DNA of 64,000 nucleotides, taken from the NCBI RefSeq assembly GCF_018141405.1, contig NZ_CP058648.1, positions 1,069,001-1,133,000 on the forward strand, written 5' to 3'. The stretch is from Serpentinicella alkaliphila (lineage in GTDB: Bacteria; Bacillota; Clostridia; Peptostreptococcales; Natronincolaceae). A program made the translations under genes and the position numbers. The stretch's first letter is position 1, and every line of letters starts with the position of its first letter. Shown here piece by piece: positions 19,103 through 29,270 of this stretch. Below the pieces are notes generated by a model that worked only from the letters and a program-made list of their open reading frames with translations, did no database searches and was not told the DNA's origin.

Positions 19103-19820
19103 TTTTCAAGTATTGTTTTTAGGTGAATTACAGAGGATGAAAAAGTACAATATTTTTACTGGTAGCATTGTAATTTCACTGCTATGGGTAGCTATGCTAC
19201 ATTTTACTGAGGTACAAGATGTAGGCTTTATATTTCCGCTACTATTATTTATAGATGCAACTTCGATGGCTATATTACTAATAGGAGTAACAATGTTTTA
19301 TGAGAAGCAAGAGAATGCATTGAAAACTTTAATGGTTTCTCCTATTAATAAGAGTGAATATATACTTGCAAAAACCTGTGCTAACATAATTACAAATTTA
19401 GAGGCGCTAGTTATACTATATATTTACGCCAGAATATTTAAAGAGATTAATTTAAACGTTTTATGGTTTGGAATTGCGGTCATTTTAGTCTCTTTTTTAC
19501 ATTCATTAATCGGTTTTTTATTTACTTATGCATCAAGAGATTTTACAGAACTTTTAATGGGGATGATGAAATATACATTTTTACTAATGATTCCACCATT
19601 ATTAGAGCAAGTTGGTCTTATAAGAAACCAACTGTTTAGTAGACTACTATATATACTGCCCACAAAGGCATCTCTACTTATTTTAAATGCCCCAGTCTCA
19701 GGAATAGAAACTTGGGAAATATATTATTCTATTATATATACTATTTTCCTATCAGCTTTACTATATGTTCAAGTAGTTAAGAAATTTACTAACTTTGCAA
19801 TTAAAGAAAGTGGGGTATAA
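19095..19820 (+). CDS. ABC-2 type permease, first subunit
   Basis: A 241-residue membrane protein with about six hydrophobic helices, starting inside the 3' end of the ATPase gene. TMFYEKQENALKTLMVSP, in the loop after the second helix, is the usual ABC-2 coupling segment. It very likely pairs with the following equal-length permease to form a heterodimer served by the upstream ATPase. Fluoroquinolone-exporter-type permeases have this size. Confidence 0.85.
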   Translation: MSNFQVLFLGELQRMKKYNIFTGSIVISLLWVAMLHFTEVQDVGFIFPLLLFIDATSMAILLIGVTMFYEKQENALKTLMVSPINKSEYILAKTCANIITNLEALVILYIYARIFKEINLNVLWFGIAVILVSFLHSLIGFLFTYASRDFTELLMGMMKYTFLLMIPPLLEQVGLIRNQLFSRLLYILPTKASLLILNAPVSGIETWEIYYSIIYTIFLSALLYVQVVKKFTNFAIKESGV

Positions 19821-19822
19821 GA

Positions 19823-20548
19823 ATGTATATAAATTTTGTTAAAAGCGAACTCAAAAAGTGGTTTGGAGATTCCTTAATGAAATTCATGTTAATATACCCA
19901 ATTATACTAGGCTTTATTGCAAGATTTATTGTACCTAAGATTGCTACTAGTAGTGGATTTACAGTTCAAGAGGCTGCTGACTTAATATTAGGTATACTGA
20001 TTCTTTTAGTACCTCATATATTTGGAGCAATTATTGGATTCTCAATATTAGATGATAGGGATGATAATATATTTACTTCAATAAAGGTAACCCCTTTAAA
20101 TATTATTAATTTTTTATTGTTTAAGGTGTTAACAGTTTTTATTCTATCATTTGTTGCATGTTTCTTTGTAATATGGTTTTCAAACATATGGACTTTAACA
20201 TATTATGAAATTATAGTTTTAGCAATGCTAGCATCTTTGGGAGCCCCTATTTCAGGACTATTAATAAATGTTGTTGCGAAAAATAAAATTGAGGGGTTTG
20301 CTATAATGAAAGGGACCGGAATAATTTTAGTATTTCCAATAGTTTCATTGTTTTTTAGAGATGTTAGAGAATTATTTTTTTCCTTTGCCCCAGGCTTCTG
20401 GGTTGTTAAAGCATTAAGTTCAATGGTTACAGGCAAAGGTTTGCTATTTTTAACTTTCAGTCAGTATTATTTAATAGGGATAATCTATTTATTAATTTTA
20501 AATATTTTATTATTTAAACTGTTTATTCATAAAGTAAAAGTAGATTAA
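19823..20548 (+). CDS. ABC-2 type permease, second subunit
   Basis: A 241-residue membrane protein with about six helices, starting two bases after the first permease stop. ILDDRDDNIFTSIKVTPL, after the second helix, is the coupling segment matching that of its partner. The two permeases are diverged copies of one fold. No regulatory or accessory gene follows in the operon. Confidence 0.85.
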   Translation: MYINFVKSELKKWFGDSLMKFMLIYPIILGFIARFIVPKIATSSGFTVQEAADLILGILILLVPHIFGAIIGFSILDDRDDNIFTSIKVTPLNIINFLLFKVLTVFILSFVACFFVIWFSNIWTLTYYEIIVLAMLASLGAPISGLLINVVAKNKIEGFAIMKGTGIILVFPIVSLFFRDVRELFFSFAPGFWVVKALSSMVTGKGLLFLTFSQYYLIGIIYLLILNILLFKLFIHKVKVD

Positions 20549-20632
20549 AACTGAATTACTTATATTAGTTATATAATTATAAATATTTAGAATAGAACTA
20601 TGTGTTTATTCTCAAAAATGGAGGGGTATCCT

Positions 20633-21895
20633 ATGAAAATAAGAATTCTTACTGTTGGTACAAGGGGAGACGTACAACCCTTTGTGGCACTAGGAGGTAG
20701 GCTAGTCCAATGTGGACATGAAGTAACTATATGTACGGCTGTGAATTTCAAAGAGTTTGTTGAGAGTAATGGAGTGTCTTTTTCACCAGTTAGAGTTGAC
20801 TTTCTAGAGTTAACTCAATCAGAAAAAGGTAAGAAAATGATGGGTGGTAGTCCATTAGAAATATTTAAAAATATGAAAACTTTAATTTTTCCAATGATGG
20901 AAAGGATGTTAGAGGATTTATGGGAGGCCTCAAAAGATGCAGAGGTTTTGATCTATAGTCCAAAGGCATTTGGAGGGTATGATATTGCAGAAAAGCTTAA
21001 GATACCGGTATTTTTAGCTCATCCAATACCAATTATTGCTCCGACTACATTATTTACAAATCCAGCGCTCCCTTTCTCTATTAATAATGGATTTCTAAAT
21101 AAAATTAGTTATAAAGCAAATTCTTTAATTATGGCTAGTTTCTTTAATATAATTAATAAATGGCGCAAAGAAACTTTAGGACTAAAAAACAAACGCACTC
21201 TATTTACTAATGACTTAGTGATAGATGGTAAACTCATACCAATTATTTACGGATGTAGTCCGACTGTAATCCCTTTTGATAATAACTGGGGGAGTAATGT
21301 GTCAATGGAAGGGTTTTGGTTTTTAGAAGATAAAGAATGGGAGCCACCAAAGGAGCTAGTAAGATTTTTAGAAAGGGGTATATCACCCATTGCAATAGGT
21401 TTTAGCAGTATGCCATTAAATAATCCCTTATCGGTTAAGCGTATGTTTGTTGAGGCGTTAGAAAGAACTGGACAAAGGGGAATTTTTATATCTGGATGGA
21501 GCGGAATTAAGGAAACTGAGAAAAATGATAACATTTTTGTCATAGACTCTATACCCCATTCATGGTTATTTCCTAAAACTAGAGGAATTATTCATCATGG
21601 AGGAGCTGGAACGACAGCTGCGGCATTACAGGCGGGTAAGCCAATGCTTATTTGTCCTTTTTCTGGGGATCAACCCTTTTGGGCAACACAAATGAAAAAA
21701 ATAGGTGTAGCAACATTCCCATTAAAAGAAAACGATATGTCAGTTGAAACGTTTATCGATAGGATAAAAGAGCTACTTAATAATAAAAGGTTAAGGGATA
21801 CAGCAGAAAGCATCGCAATTAAAATTAATAGTGAAAAAGGGATAGAAAAAACAATTAAATTTATACATGAAAAAATAGTTATGAGCAATAAATAA
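20633..21895 (+). CDS. UGT-like glycosyltransferase (GT1 family)
   Basis: A 420-residue GT-B enzyme. The N-terminal domain starts MKIRILTVGTRGDVQPFVAL, the acceptor-side signature of sterol/macrolide-type glucosyltransferases. The C-terminal donor-binding motif is GIIHHGGAGTTAAALQAGKP followed by DQPFWA. Such enzymes move a sugar from a UDP-sugar to a lipid or small hydrophobic acceptor. The start follows GGAGGGGTATCCT; 11 extra codons upstream are unlikely to be translated. It lies 85 bases after the ABC exporter, possibly in one transcript, which would fit export or inactivation of a hydrophobic compound, but that link is a guess. Confidence 0.88.
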   Translation: MKIRILTVGTRGDVQPFVALGGRLVQCGHEVTICTAVNFKEFVESNGVSFSPVRVDFLELTQSEKGKKMMGGSPLEIFKNMKTLIFPMMERMLEDLWEASKDAEVLIYSPKAFGGYDIAEKLKIPVFLAHPIPIIAPTTLFTNPALPFSINNGFLNKISYKANSLIMASFFNIINKWRKETLGLKNKRTLFTNDLVIDGKLIPIIYGCSPTVIPFDNNWGSNVSMEGFWFLEDKEWEPPKELVRFLERGISPIAIGFSSMPLNNPLSVKRMFVEALERTGQRGIFISGWSGIKETEKNDNIFVIDSIPHSWLFPKTRGIIHHGGAGTTAAALQAGKPMLICPFSGDQPFWATQMKKIGVATFPLKENDMSVETFIDRIKELLNNKRLRDTAESIAIKINSEKGIEKTIKFIHEKIVMSNK

Positions 21896-21927
21896 AAAAT
21901 AGCTTCCTTCAAAAGAAAGCTATTTTT
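21895..21927. terminator. Bidirectional terminator between glycosyltransferase and ilvE
   Basis: AAAAATAGCTT pairs with AAGCTATTTTT, giving U-tracts in both directions between two convergent genes. Confidence 0.85.
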
Positions 21928-21945
21928 GATATATACATTATATTA

Positions 21946-22965
21946 TTAAACTTCAACAATCCATCCTTCAGGTGCTTCTACATCTCCGAATTGTATACCA
22001 TAAAGCGTATTATATAGCTTTTTAGTAACTGGGCCAACTTCCTTCTCACTATAGAATACGTGTAGATTATCTTTATAGTGAATACCACCAATAGGAGTAA
22101 TAACTGCTGCAGTTCCACAAGCCCCTGCTTCTTTAAACTCATCTAAGTTATCAACTAATACATCTCTCTCTTCAACTTCCATACCCAAGTACTCTTTTGC
22201 TAAATGCATTAAAGAATACTTAGTAATGCTTGGTAGTATTGAAGGTGAGTTTGGAGTAACAAATTTGTTATCTTTAGTGATACCGAAGAAGTTTGCTGCG
22301 CCTACTTCTTCTATTTTAGTATGAGTTAAAGGATCTAAGTAAATACAATCAGCAAAACCTTTTTCTACAGCTAACTTATGAGGATAAAGACTAGCTGCAT
22401 AGTTTCCACCAACTTTAACCCTTCCTGTACCAGTTGGTGCAGCTCTATCATAATCTGTTACTATAAAGTTTACAGGAGTTAAACCACTTTTAAAGTAAGA
22501 CCCCACAGGAAGACAGAAAATACAGAATAAATATTCAGGAGCAGGTTTTACACCAATATTATGGCCAACACCAATTATAAATGGTCTAATATATAAAGTA
22601 GCGCCGGTACCATATGGTGGTACAAAATGCTCGTTTGCTTTTACCACTTGCTTAACAGCATCAATAAATTTTTCTTCTGGAATTTCAGGCATCAAAAGCC
22701 TTCTACAACTATCTTGCATTCTTTTCGCATTTTGATCTGGTCTAAACAACTGAATCTTGCCATCTTGTCTACGATATGCCTTTAATCCTTCGAAAGACTG
22801 TTGACCGTAATGGAGAGCGGTTGAGGCTTCACTTATTGAAAGCATATTATCTTCAACTAATGCACCTTCATCCCATTGACCATTTTGCCATTTCGATACA
22901 TAACGAAAGTCCGTTTTCGTATAATTATAACTTAAATTTTTCCAATCTATATCTACCTTTGACAT
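21946..22965 (-). CDS. ilvE: Branched-chain amino acid aminotransferase
   Basis: A 339-residue PLP enzyme of the class IV fold, type II BCAT branch. [14 protein letters not shown], the Arg-containing [14 protein letters not shown] and [15 protein letters not shown] (with the PLP-binding Lys) are diagnostic. It converts leucine, isoleucine and valine to their 2-oxo acids, and back, using 2-oxoglutarate. The start follows AAGGGGGGATTTT. It stands alone, with no ilv or leu genes beside it and no visible T-box leader. Confidence 0.96.
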   Translation of the reverse strand: MSKVDIDWKNLSYNYTKTDFRYVSKWQNGQWDEGALVEDNMLSISEASTALHYGQQSFEGLKAYRRQDGKIQLFRPDQNAKRMQDSCRRLLMPEIPEEKFIDAVKQVVKANEHFVPPYGTGATLYIRPFIIGVGHNIGVKPAPEYLFCIFCLPVGSYFKSGLTPVNFIVTDYDRAAPTGTGRVKVGGNYAASLYPHKLAVEKGFADCIYLDPLTHTKIEEVGAANFFGITKDNKFVTPNSPSILPSITKYSLMHLAKEYLGMEVEERDVLVDNLDEFKEAGACGTAAVITPIGGIHYKDNLHVFYSEKEVGPVTKKLYNTLYGIQFGDVEAPEGWIVEV

Positions 22966-23107
22966 AAAATCCCCCCCTTAATAACTATGAATGTATTTAA
23001 ACAATCATACTAGATAAATTAATTAATATTTTAACAGATTATTGAATTTGATTGAAGTATTATTTTTTAATTTTTCAAATAATTTAGTAATATTTATAAA
23101 TTTGTTG

Positions 23108-24193
23108 CTATCTAGGTTTGCTGATAAACAATTGAGTATAGATATATCCGTATCTATTACTAGGTCTGACTCCAATACCGATATGAGTAAAGTTTGGATT
23201 CAATATGTTTTTTCTATGACCACTAGAATTCATTAATGCAGTATGAGCATTTTGAACATTGTTATTACCTGCTAAGTTTTCACCTGCGTGCAAGTATTTT
23301 ATTCCGAATGAATCTAACATCTCAAAAGGACTTCCATAGGTCGGAGAATAATGACTAAAGTAGTTTTGGTCAACCATATCTTGAGATTTTATTCTAGCGA
23401 CTCTAGTTAATTCTAAATCAACCTGTAAAGGCTGAAGATCATTCTGCTGCCTTGCTTGGTTAACTAAATCTACCATTTGTCTTTCCTGATCAGACAATTC
23501 TCTAATAGGTCCTTCAGCTGGTTGCTGTTGTTGAGGTTGTTGTCTGGCTGGGGTTTGTTGAATAGGAGGCTCTTCTGTTGTAGCAGGAGTTCTCCTAGTA
23601 TCAGTTCTTTCTACTTCTGGAGCTTGAGGTGTTTGAGTTCCTGGAGTCTGGCCTCCTGGCGCTAATTCATCTTGGCCAATTCTAGTATCATCAGGTGTAC
23701 CTGGGACGGTTCTTGTAGTTCCAGGGGCCTGCGGAGTAGGTACAAGTGCAATATCTCTTTGGTCTCGTGCTGGTTGCTCTTGTTCTTCAGCAGGTATTCC
23801 AACTACATCAGGATCTGTTTCTAAGTCAGGTGTTTGCTGATCAGGAGCAGGAGTAACAGTTTCATCCTCACGAATTACTGGCTGTGCTAAATTTGTTGGG
23901 ATACAGCCAATTCGATTATTATCTAATTGGACAGCATACCAGTCCCCTACATGATCCAATACTCTAACAACATCATTTCTTTTTAGAGTACCAATTTTGT
24001 CAAACTGATTACCAAACCCAGATTTTACTTCTGCGTTATCTGAGGTGATTTTACAGTATTCAATACGTGCCATATCAAAGATAGATGATTGAGTAGTTTC
24101 TAATTGATCTCTTGGTATTGGACGTTCTTGTCCTCTGCAACCGGTAATAGCAAGAATTGCTATAATAGTAAGTATTAAAAATTTCCTTTTCAT
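23108..24193 (-). CDS. CAP/SCP-domain lipoprotein with SH3-like domain
   Basis: A 361-residue lipoprotein. The signal peptide ends in the lipobox LAITGC (Cys19). A bacterial SH3-like domain (about 45-105, with VKSGFGNQFDKIGTL and GDWYAVQLD) is followed by a Pro/Thr/Gln-rich linker (about 110-230). A YkwD-type CAP domain ends the chain (about 236-360), with LVNQARQQNDLQPLQVD, the His-containing QNYFSHYSP, and AGENLAGNN then NSSGHRKNIL. CAP proteins of spore formers are often wall- or spore-associated, but the activity is not settled. Confidence 0.92.
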   Translation of the reverse strand: MKRKFLILTIIAILAITGCRGQERPIPRDQLETTQSSIFDMARIEYCKITSDNAEVKSGFGNQFDKIGTLKRNDVVRVLDHVGDWYAVQLDNNRIGCIPTNLAQPVIREDETVTPAPDQQTPDLETDPDVVGIPAEEQEQPARDQRDIALVPTPQAPGTTRTVPGTPDDTRIGQDELAPGGQTPGTQTPQAPEVERTDTRRTPATTEEPPIQQTPARQQPQQQQPAEGPIRELSDQERQMVDLVNQARQQNDLQPLQVDLELTRVARIKSQDMVDQNYFSHYSPTYGSPFEMLDSFGIKYLHAGENLAGNNNVQNAHTALMNSSGHRKNILNPNFTHIGIGVRPSNRYGYIYTQLFISKPR

Positions 24194-24407
24194 ATAATAC
24201 TATCCCTCCAAATTAATATTTAATAATAGTAATGAATAATTATATTATTTGCATCGATAGATAAAATACCAAAGTAAATAATGGTTTTTTGTAAATATAA
24301 AGGAAGATATAAAACACATTTATTTTGAATAAAAACTATACATGTAATACATACTTTTACCAATACAGTTTAGATCTGATGACTCTTATATAAGGTGTGA
24401 TTTAAAT

Positions 24408-25325
24408 ATGAAAGATCAGGATTATATGTTCAAAAACTATAAAATACTTGGAAATACTTTTAAGGAGCAAAACCAATTACATAAAGCCTTAGATTTTTTC
24501 AATAAGGCATATAATTGTAGAGGTGGAGACAATGATAATGAATTATTGCTAGATATGGGCTTAATTTATGATGAACTGGAGGATTACACATCTGCTGAAA
24601 AAAAATATCTTGAGGTTATTGAAAATAACCCGGAGGATGCGAGAGGTTATTATAGTTTAGGTATGACTTATGATAATCAAAAAGACTATTTAAGAGCAAT
24701 TAGCTATTACAAAAAAGCTATCGAGATTGATCCTCTATATGATAAAGCATACTTTTTTATTGCTAATGCTTATGATGAAATGGGTAATAAAAGAAAGGCT
24801 GTTGAATATTACAACAAAACTGCAGAGGTAAATCCTCTCTATTTTTGGGCTTATGTAAATTCTGGATGTATTTATGAGGAATTAGATGAAAATGAGAAAG
24901 CACTTATGATGATGGAGAGGGCATTGAGTATAGAGAGTAATAATTATAAGGCTTTATTTAATATGGGGGTAATACTAAACAAGCTGGGAAAAACTGAAGA
25001 GAGTATTAATTATTATAAGGAGGCAATAAATGTAAATCCGAATTTTGCATTTAGTTTTTTGAACTTAGCAATTATATTAAAAGAAAAGAAAGAATATGAA
25101 GAGGCTGTGAAAGTTTTAGATAAAGGAATAAGCTATAATGCCAATGTATCCGTTTTATACTATAATAGAGCTTGTATTTTAGTGCATCTAGATAAAATAG
25201 AGAATGCACTTGAGGATATTAAAATGGCACTTCTATTAAATCCTGGACTTAAGCAATACACTAAATTAGATGAAGAGTTAAAGGTGCTTGAGGGTATAGA
25301 GGAATTCACTGATTTATTTCACTAA
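24408..25325 (+). CDS. Tetratricopeptide repeat protein
   Basis: A 305-residue protein made almost wholly of about eight 34-residue TPR units, for example AISYYKKAIEIDPLYDKAYF and SINYYKEAINVNPNFAFSFL. It has no signal peptide or catalytic domain, so it is probably a cytoplasmic scaffold for protein contacts. It begins behind TAAGGTG and converges with the tocopherol-cyclase-like gene, leaving only 12 bases between stops. Confidence 0.9.
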   Translation: MKDQDYMFKNYKILGNTFKEQNQLHKALDFFNKAYNCRGGDNDNELLLDMGLIYDELEDYTSAEKKYLEVIENNPEDARGYYSLGMTYDNQKDYLRAISYYKKAIEIDPLYDKAYFFIANAYDEMGNKRKAVEYYNKTAEVNPLYFWAYVNSGCIYEELDENEKALMMMERALSIESNNYKALFNMGVILNKLGKTEESINYYKEAINVNPNFAFSFLNLAIILKEKKEYEEAVKVLDKGISYNANVSVLYYNRACILVHLDKIENALEDIKMALLLNPGLKQYTKLDEELKVLEGIEEFTDLFH

Positions 25326-25337
25326 AATAATTATTAT

Positions 25338-26309
25338 TTAAGAAAGTTCAGTGATTTCTCCACATACCTCCATACCACAATTAGTTCCAAATCCTTCTTC
25401 TAACAAAATGCCATCGAAAGAATAAAGTCTGAAGAATACAGTTGAGGAAATACTTTCAATAATATCACGAGTCATTAAGCCATTTACAGGGGCTTTTAGC
25501 TTACCACCTATGTTTAGCTCTCCACATACCAAAAGTTTATACCTGAAATCTTTAAGGAGTATTTTTATTTTATTATTCTCCCAGTTTAATAATTCAATTT
25601 TAGCTCCAGTATGGGTAGCAAAGGTATAAAACTTCTTATTTACTTTTAAAAAGGAAATAAATCCAACAAAAGAAAAACTCATTAAAGGAATTCTAGCAAT
25701 TGAAAACATTAAAGAAATAGGTTTTTCAACAAAGTGATTACATTGAATCCAAATCCATGATTTTGGGAAGGATTTTCCCCAATTTTTTTCAATATATCCA
25801 TAGCCATCTGAAAAATTAACGTCATTAGAATTTACTTTTAAAGTTCCATTAATTTCGTGATGAATGTTGACTATACCATGATAGCACTCCATAAAAGGTA
25901 TAAAGGAAAAGGGGCCCATAATACCTGGTGAAAAAAGTTTTTTAGGAAATTTAACTATATTTTCAAAGCTTAAACTTCCATTTACCTCAATATCCTTATT
26001 TTTTAGATTGAGTTCTATATATTCAGGGCTAAAATAATTTCTATCAATAATAACTTCAAACTTATCATTTGAATACTTATATTTGGAAATGTGATATGTA
26101 AAATAATAGCTTTCGTTATTTATACCATTTATTAATTGTATAAAACAATGTCCATCTCCATCTTTGTCTAATGAAATTCCAGGAATTATAGCCCATACAT
26201 GATTATGACAACTGCTAATTAATTTAATATACCATCCTTCAAAATAGTTCTTTTTATGAAGATTTCCTTGGAATATTTCTGGGTTAAATAGCTTATATAA
26301 ACTAGGCAT
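25338..26309 (-). CDS. Tocopherol cyclase-like protein
   Basis: A 323-residue protein. YFEGWYIKLIS near residue 22, FSDGYGYIEKNWGKSFPKSW (about 168-187) and WIQCNHF fit the tocopherol cyclase-like family (PF14249). The plant and cyanobacterial enzymes close the chromanol ring of vitamin E. Clostridia do not make tocopherol, so the substrate here must differ, and the bacterial homologues are best regarded as lipocalin-like proteins of unknown role. It lies 27 bases downstream of the Rieske oxidoreductase gene on the same strand and is probably cotranscribed with it. Confidence 0.82.
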   Translation of the reverse strand: MPSLYKLFNPEIFQGNLHKKNYFEGWYIKLISSCHNHVWAIIPGISLDKDGDGHCFIQLINGINNESYYFTYHISKYKYSNDKFEVIIDRNYFSPEYIELNLKNKDIEVNGSLSFENIVKFPKKLFSPGIMGPFSFIPFMECYHGIVNIHHEINGTLKVNSNDVNFSDGYGYIEKNWGKSFPKSWIWIQCNHFVEKPISLMFSIARIPLMSFSFVGFISFLKVNKKFYTFATHTGAKIELLNWENNKIKILLKDFRYKLLVCGELNIGGKLKAPVNGLMTRDIIESISSTVFFRLYSFDGILLEEGFGTNCGMEVCGEITELS

Positions 26310-26336
26310 TATAAATCTCCCTCTTTTTTTGTTTTT

Positions 26337-27884
26337 CTAATTACTCTCATCTTCAAAATCATCAATTATTAAGGTGTCTAATGGGTCTATAGCTGGGCCT
26401 TCTATTACCTCACCTCTATAGGTAAATCTAGAACCATGGCAAGGACAGTCCCATGATTTTTCTGCATCATTCCATTGAACCTCACAGCCTAAATGGGAAC
26501 AAGTCGTATCTACAAAGTGTAGCTCTCCATTACTATCACGGAAAACTCCCACTCTTTTATCATGAATCTCTACAACCTTACCTTCACCCTCTTGAACTGA
26601 AATATTGTTAGCAGGAGACTGAAGTTTACCTAAGATAAAGTGTTTTGCTACATCTAAATTTTCTTTTAAATAGTTTCTTATAGAAGCACCTGGATTAAAT
26701 CTTGTTGGATCATATACTTCTGACCAGGGGCTCTGCCCTTTTGTAATCAAGTCTTTTAATATTAATGCGGACACAGTACTATTAGTCATGCCCCACTTTC
26801 CGAAGCCTGTTGCGACAAATATATTGGGTGTTGTAGAAGTTAATTTACCAATATAGGGCACGTTATCTACAGTGGAGCAATCTTGAGCAGACCATTTATA
26901 GGGGATTGATTCAATATTGTAGATGCCCTCAACAAAAGTTTTTAGGTTATCGTAATGCTTAGAGGGAGCCTCTCCCTGTCCAGTCTTATGATGCTCACCA
27001 CCAATTAAAACTAATTTCCCTTCTTCAAAGGGCTGAGATCTTAAGGAACGGGTTGGTTTCTCGGCACTAATATACATACCTTCTGGAAACTCTTCTTTTA
27101 TTTTTACACCTAGAATATAGGATCTTTCTTGATATATTCTCGTAAAGTATAAACCTGGATTATCGTAAAACGGGTAGTGTGAAGCTACTATAACATATTT
27201 AGCTTTGACTTTATAATCTGAGTCAGTCATTATCTCCAAAGGAGTATCCTCTACTATATCAATGGCTTTAGTATTTTCAAAAATATAGCTACCTTGACCC
27301 GGAATTTGTTTTGCAAGACTTAATAAGTATTTACGAGGGTGAAATTGAGCCTGATTTTTAAACTCAATAGCCCCTTTTACCGTAAAGGGTAGGGGAATTT
27401 CCTCTCTATAAGTAGCTTCTATACCTAGGCTAATGGCTGCTTCTACCTCATCTTGAATTTTTTCAACATAATCTTCAGATCGTGTATATACGTAGGCTGA
27501 TTGCCAGCTAAAATCACAGTCAATGTCGTTGTCACTAACTATAGTGGAAATAGTTTTGATAGCTTGCTCATTTGCATCTGCATATAATTTTGCCCTTTCT
27601 TCACCAAAAGTGCTAATTAAGTCAGCATATATTAAACCATGTTGAGAGGTTATTTTTGCTGTAGTATTCCCGGTTGTACCGAGTATTATTTTATCTGCTT
27701 CTAAAACTGCCACAGATAGGCCTTCTTGTTTAAGTAAATACGCAGTTGTAATTCCGACCATTCCACCGCCAACGATAGCAACATCTACTGTGATATTTTC
27801 GTTCAAGGATGGGTAATCCGTTTCTGGTGTAGAATCAATCCAATATGAGTTTGAATGCATATTGCAAATGTCTATATTATTCAT
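26337..27884 (-). CDS. FAD-dependent oxidoreductase with C-terminal Rieske domain
   Basis: A 515-residue two-domain enzyme. The N-terminal DAO-type FAD domain has VDVAIVGGGMVGITTAYLL (about 33-51) and ATGFGKWGMTNS near residue 360. The C-terminal Rieske [2Fe-2S] domain (about 425-510) has both ligand boxes, CSHLGCEV and CPCHGSRF. The pairing suggests electron transfer between FAD and the cluster during oxidation of an amine or similar substrate; the substrate is unknown. The start follows TTGGAGG. It is the first gene of a likely two-gene operon with the tocopherol-cyclase-like gene. Confidence 0.93.
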   Translation of the reverse strand: MNNIDICNMHSNSYWIDSTPETDYPSLNENITVDVAIVGGGMVGITTAYLLKQEGLSVAVLEADKIILGTTGNTTAKITSQHGLIYADLISTFGEERAKLYADANEQAIKTISTIVSDNDIDCDFSWQSAYVYTRSEDYVEKIQDEVEAAISLGIEATYREEIPLPFTVKGAIEFKNQAQFHPRKYLLSLAKQIPGQGSYIFENTKAIDIVEDTPLEIMTDSDYKVKAKYVIVASHYPFYDNPGLYFTRIYQERSYILGVKIKEEFPEGMYISAEKPTRSLRSQPFEEGKLVLIGGEHHKTGQGEAPSKHYDNLKTFVEGIYNIESIPYKWSAQDCSTVDNVPYIGKLTSTTPNIFVATGFGKWGMTNSTVSALILKDLITKGQSPWSEVYDPTRFNPGASIRNYLKENLDVAKHFILGKLQSPANNISVQEGEGKVVEIHDKRVGVFRDSNGELHFVDTTCSHLGCEVQWNDAEKSWDCPCHGSRFTYRGEVIEGPAIDPLDTLIIDDFEDESN

Positions 27885-28106
27885 GAATTAAAACCTCCAA
27901 AGTTAATTATTAGTTTATTAAATATATGATTGGCGAATTGAAATAAAAATATCCTATACTTTTTCAATATTTTAAATGGTTAGAGGATAATTATAAGGTT
28001 AAATAAGCTAGAGAAAGCTTACATAAATTGGACCTATGATTAAAAAAATTATTTTTGTATAATGTTGATAAACAATAAACCAATGAAAAATAAAGGGTAG
28101 GCTGAT

Positions 28107-29099
28107 ATGAAAATAACAAAAACTCAAAAATTGTATATATCAACATTTTGTATAATAATCGGCGCTATTATGCCAGTAACAGCTATTGTGAGAATGGAAC
28201 CGTTACATATTGACGCTGTTAGTATTCTTAAATCCAGTATGGACTATAAGCATTACGAGACATCAATTAGTAGTATTAACTTAAGAAGGCCAGAGATCTT
28301 TGAGGTAGCTGAAAAAGAGGAGATAAAAATAGAGTCTAAACAAATAAATAATAGTATTAATACAACGGAAAACAGACCTAAAGAGCAAAACATAACAAAT
28401 AGTCAGAAAGAGACAGTTATAGAAAGGGAAACTATCCCTAAAGTACAAAAGGAATTGAATTTGTCAGGCTATTTGAATTCTTACGTTTTAGATATAATAA
28501 AAACATATGGGAAAACACCGTATTTACTAAATAATGATTATGAGAACTACAATGGAGTAACCACTACGCTTTACTATCAAGACCAAGTCCTACTAAAAGC
28601 CCATCCAAGTGGAAATAGGGCTAGTCACTGCTCCGGAATTACATTTGAAGTCTTTTTTAAGGCAATGCAAAGAAGAAATCAGCAGCTTGGCATACCAAAG
28701 GACGACATTAATGGGATGAATTGGGACCAGATGTTTGATTTTATACTGCATTGGTACGCAGCTCAAGGTCCAAAACCACAAAGTAATATTACTGTTGCAC
28801 TTGAAAAGTATGGACTAGGGGTAGGGATAAAAGATTTAGAGGATGCACGAGCAGGGGATTTTATTGATATAAGTAGAGAAAACAGTACAGGACATACTGG
28901 GGTATTTTTAAATTGGGTTAGAGAAGGAGATAAAGTTGTAGGAGTAAGGTATTGGTCTAGTCAAGGAACAACCCATGGAATATCAAATAATACAGAGTAT
29001 TTTAATGTTCGAAGAGCAGATGGCAGAAAGTACGGTAATGTAATAATAAACAGGGTATATATAGGAAGAGTTTTACCAGTAGGTCAATATAAGAAATAA
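28107..29099 (+). CDS. Secreted or membrane-anchored protein, cysteine-peptidase-like
   Basis: A 330-residue protein with one N-terminal hydrophobic helix (about 9-27) acting as signal or anchor, then a Lys/Glu/Asn-rich spacer to about 120. The C-terminal domain has a lone Cys in RASHCSGITFEVFF (about 175), GDFIDISRENSTGHTGVFLN (about 251-270) with a likely catalytic His, and a third polar site in RYWSSQGTTHGIS. Cys then His in this order, with the GDF and GHTGVF motifs, recalls the NlpC/P60-CHAP fold, which cuts peptidoglycan peptides. I infer a wall-acting role; the exact family is not recognised. Confidence 0.7.
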   Translation: MKITKTQKLYISTFCIIIGAIMPVTAIVRMEPLHIDAVSILKSSMDYKHYETSISSINLRRPEIFEVAEKEEIKIESKQINNSINTTENRPKEQNITNSQKETVIERETIPKVQKELNLSGYLNSYVLDIIKTYGKTPYLLNNDYENYNGVTTTLYYQDQVLLKAHPSGNRASHCSGITFEVFFKAMQRRNQQLGIPKDDINGMNWDQMFDFILHWYAAQGPKPQSNITVALEKYGLGVGIKDLEDARAGDFIDISRENSTGHTGVFLNWVREGDKVVGVRYWSSQGTTHGISNNTEYFNVRRADGRKYGNVIINRVYIGRVLPVGQYKK

Positions 29100-29177
29100 T
29101 TCTTGTTTAAAATTCATATCATTACCTGGAAATGAAATAGATTTTTCCAAAAAATTTGCTTATTTTCCCTAAATAGT

Positions 29178-29236
29178 TTGACAAAGTATGAATAAGATGT
29201 TATATTTAATGTATAAAATGATAATCATTATCATTT
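29178..29236 (+). promoter_or_regulatory. Consensus promoter with Fur box
   Basis: A near-perfect sigma-A promoter, TTGACA (29178-29183), 17 bases, TATATT (29201-29206). It is followed by AAATGATAAT-C-ATTATCATTT (29216-29236), a perfect 10-1-10 palindrome that matches the Fur consensus GATAATGATAATCATTATC. The box covers about +4 to +24, where bound Fur would block transcription when iron is plentiful. It controls the DUF2325 gene. Confidence 0.88.
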
Positions 29237-29270
29237 GTACATAGATTTTGTTACATAAAGGGGAATGGGT

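Noticed and set aside
23477-23665. Plus-strand frame rich in Ser, Leu and Arg over the CAP lipoprotein gene
   Set aside because: It is the antisense of the Pro/Thr/Gln-rich linker; the repeat-like composition only mirrors that linker.
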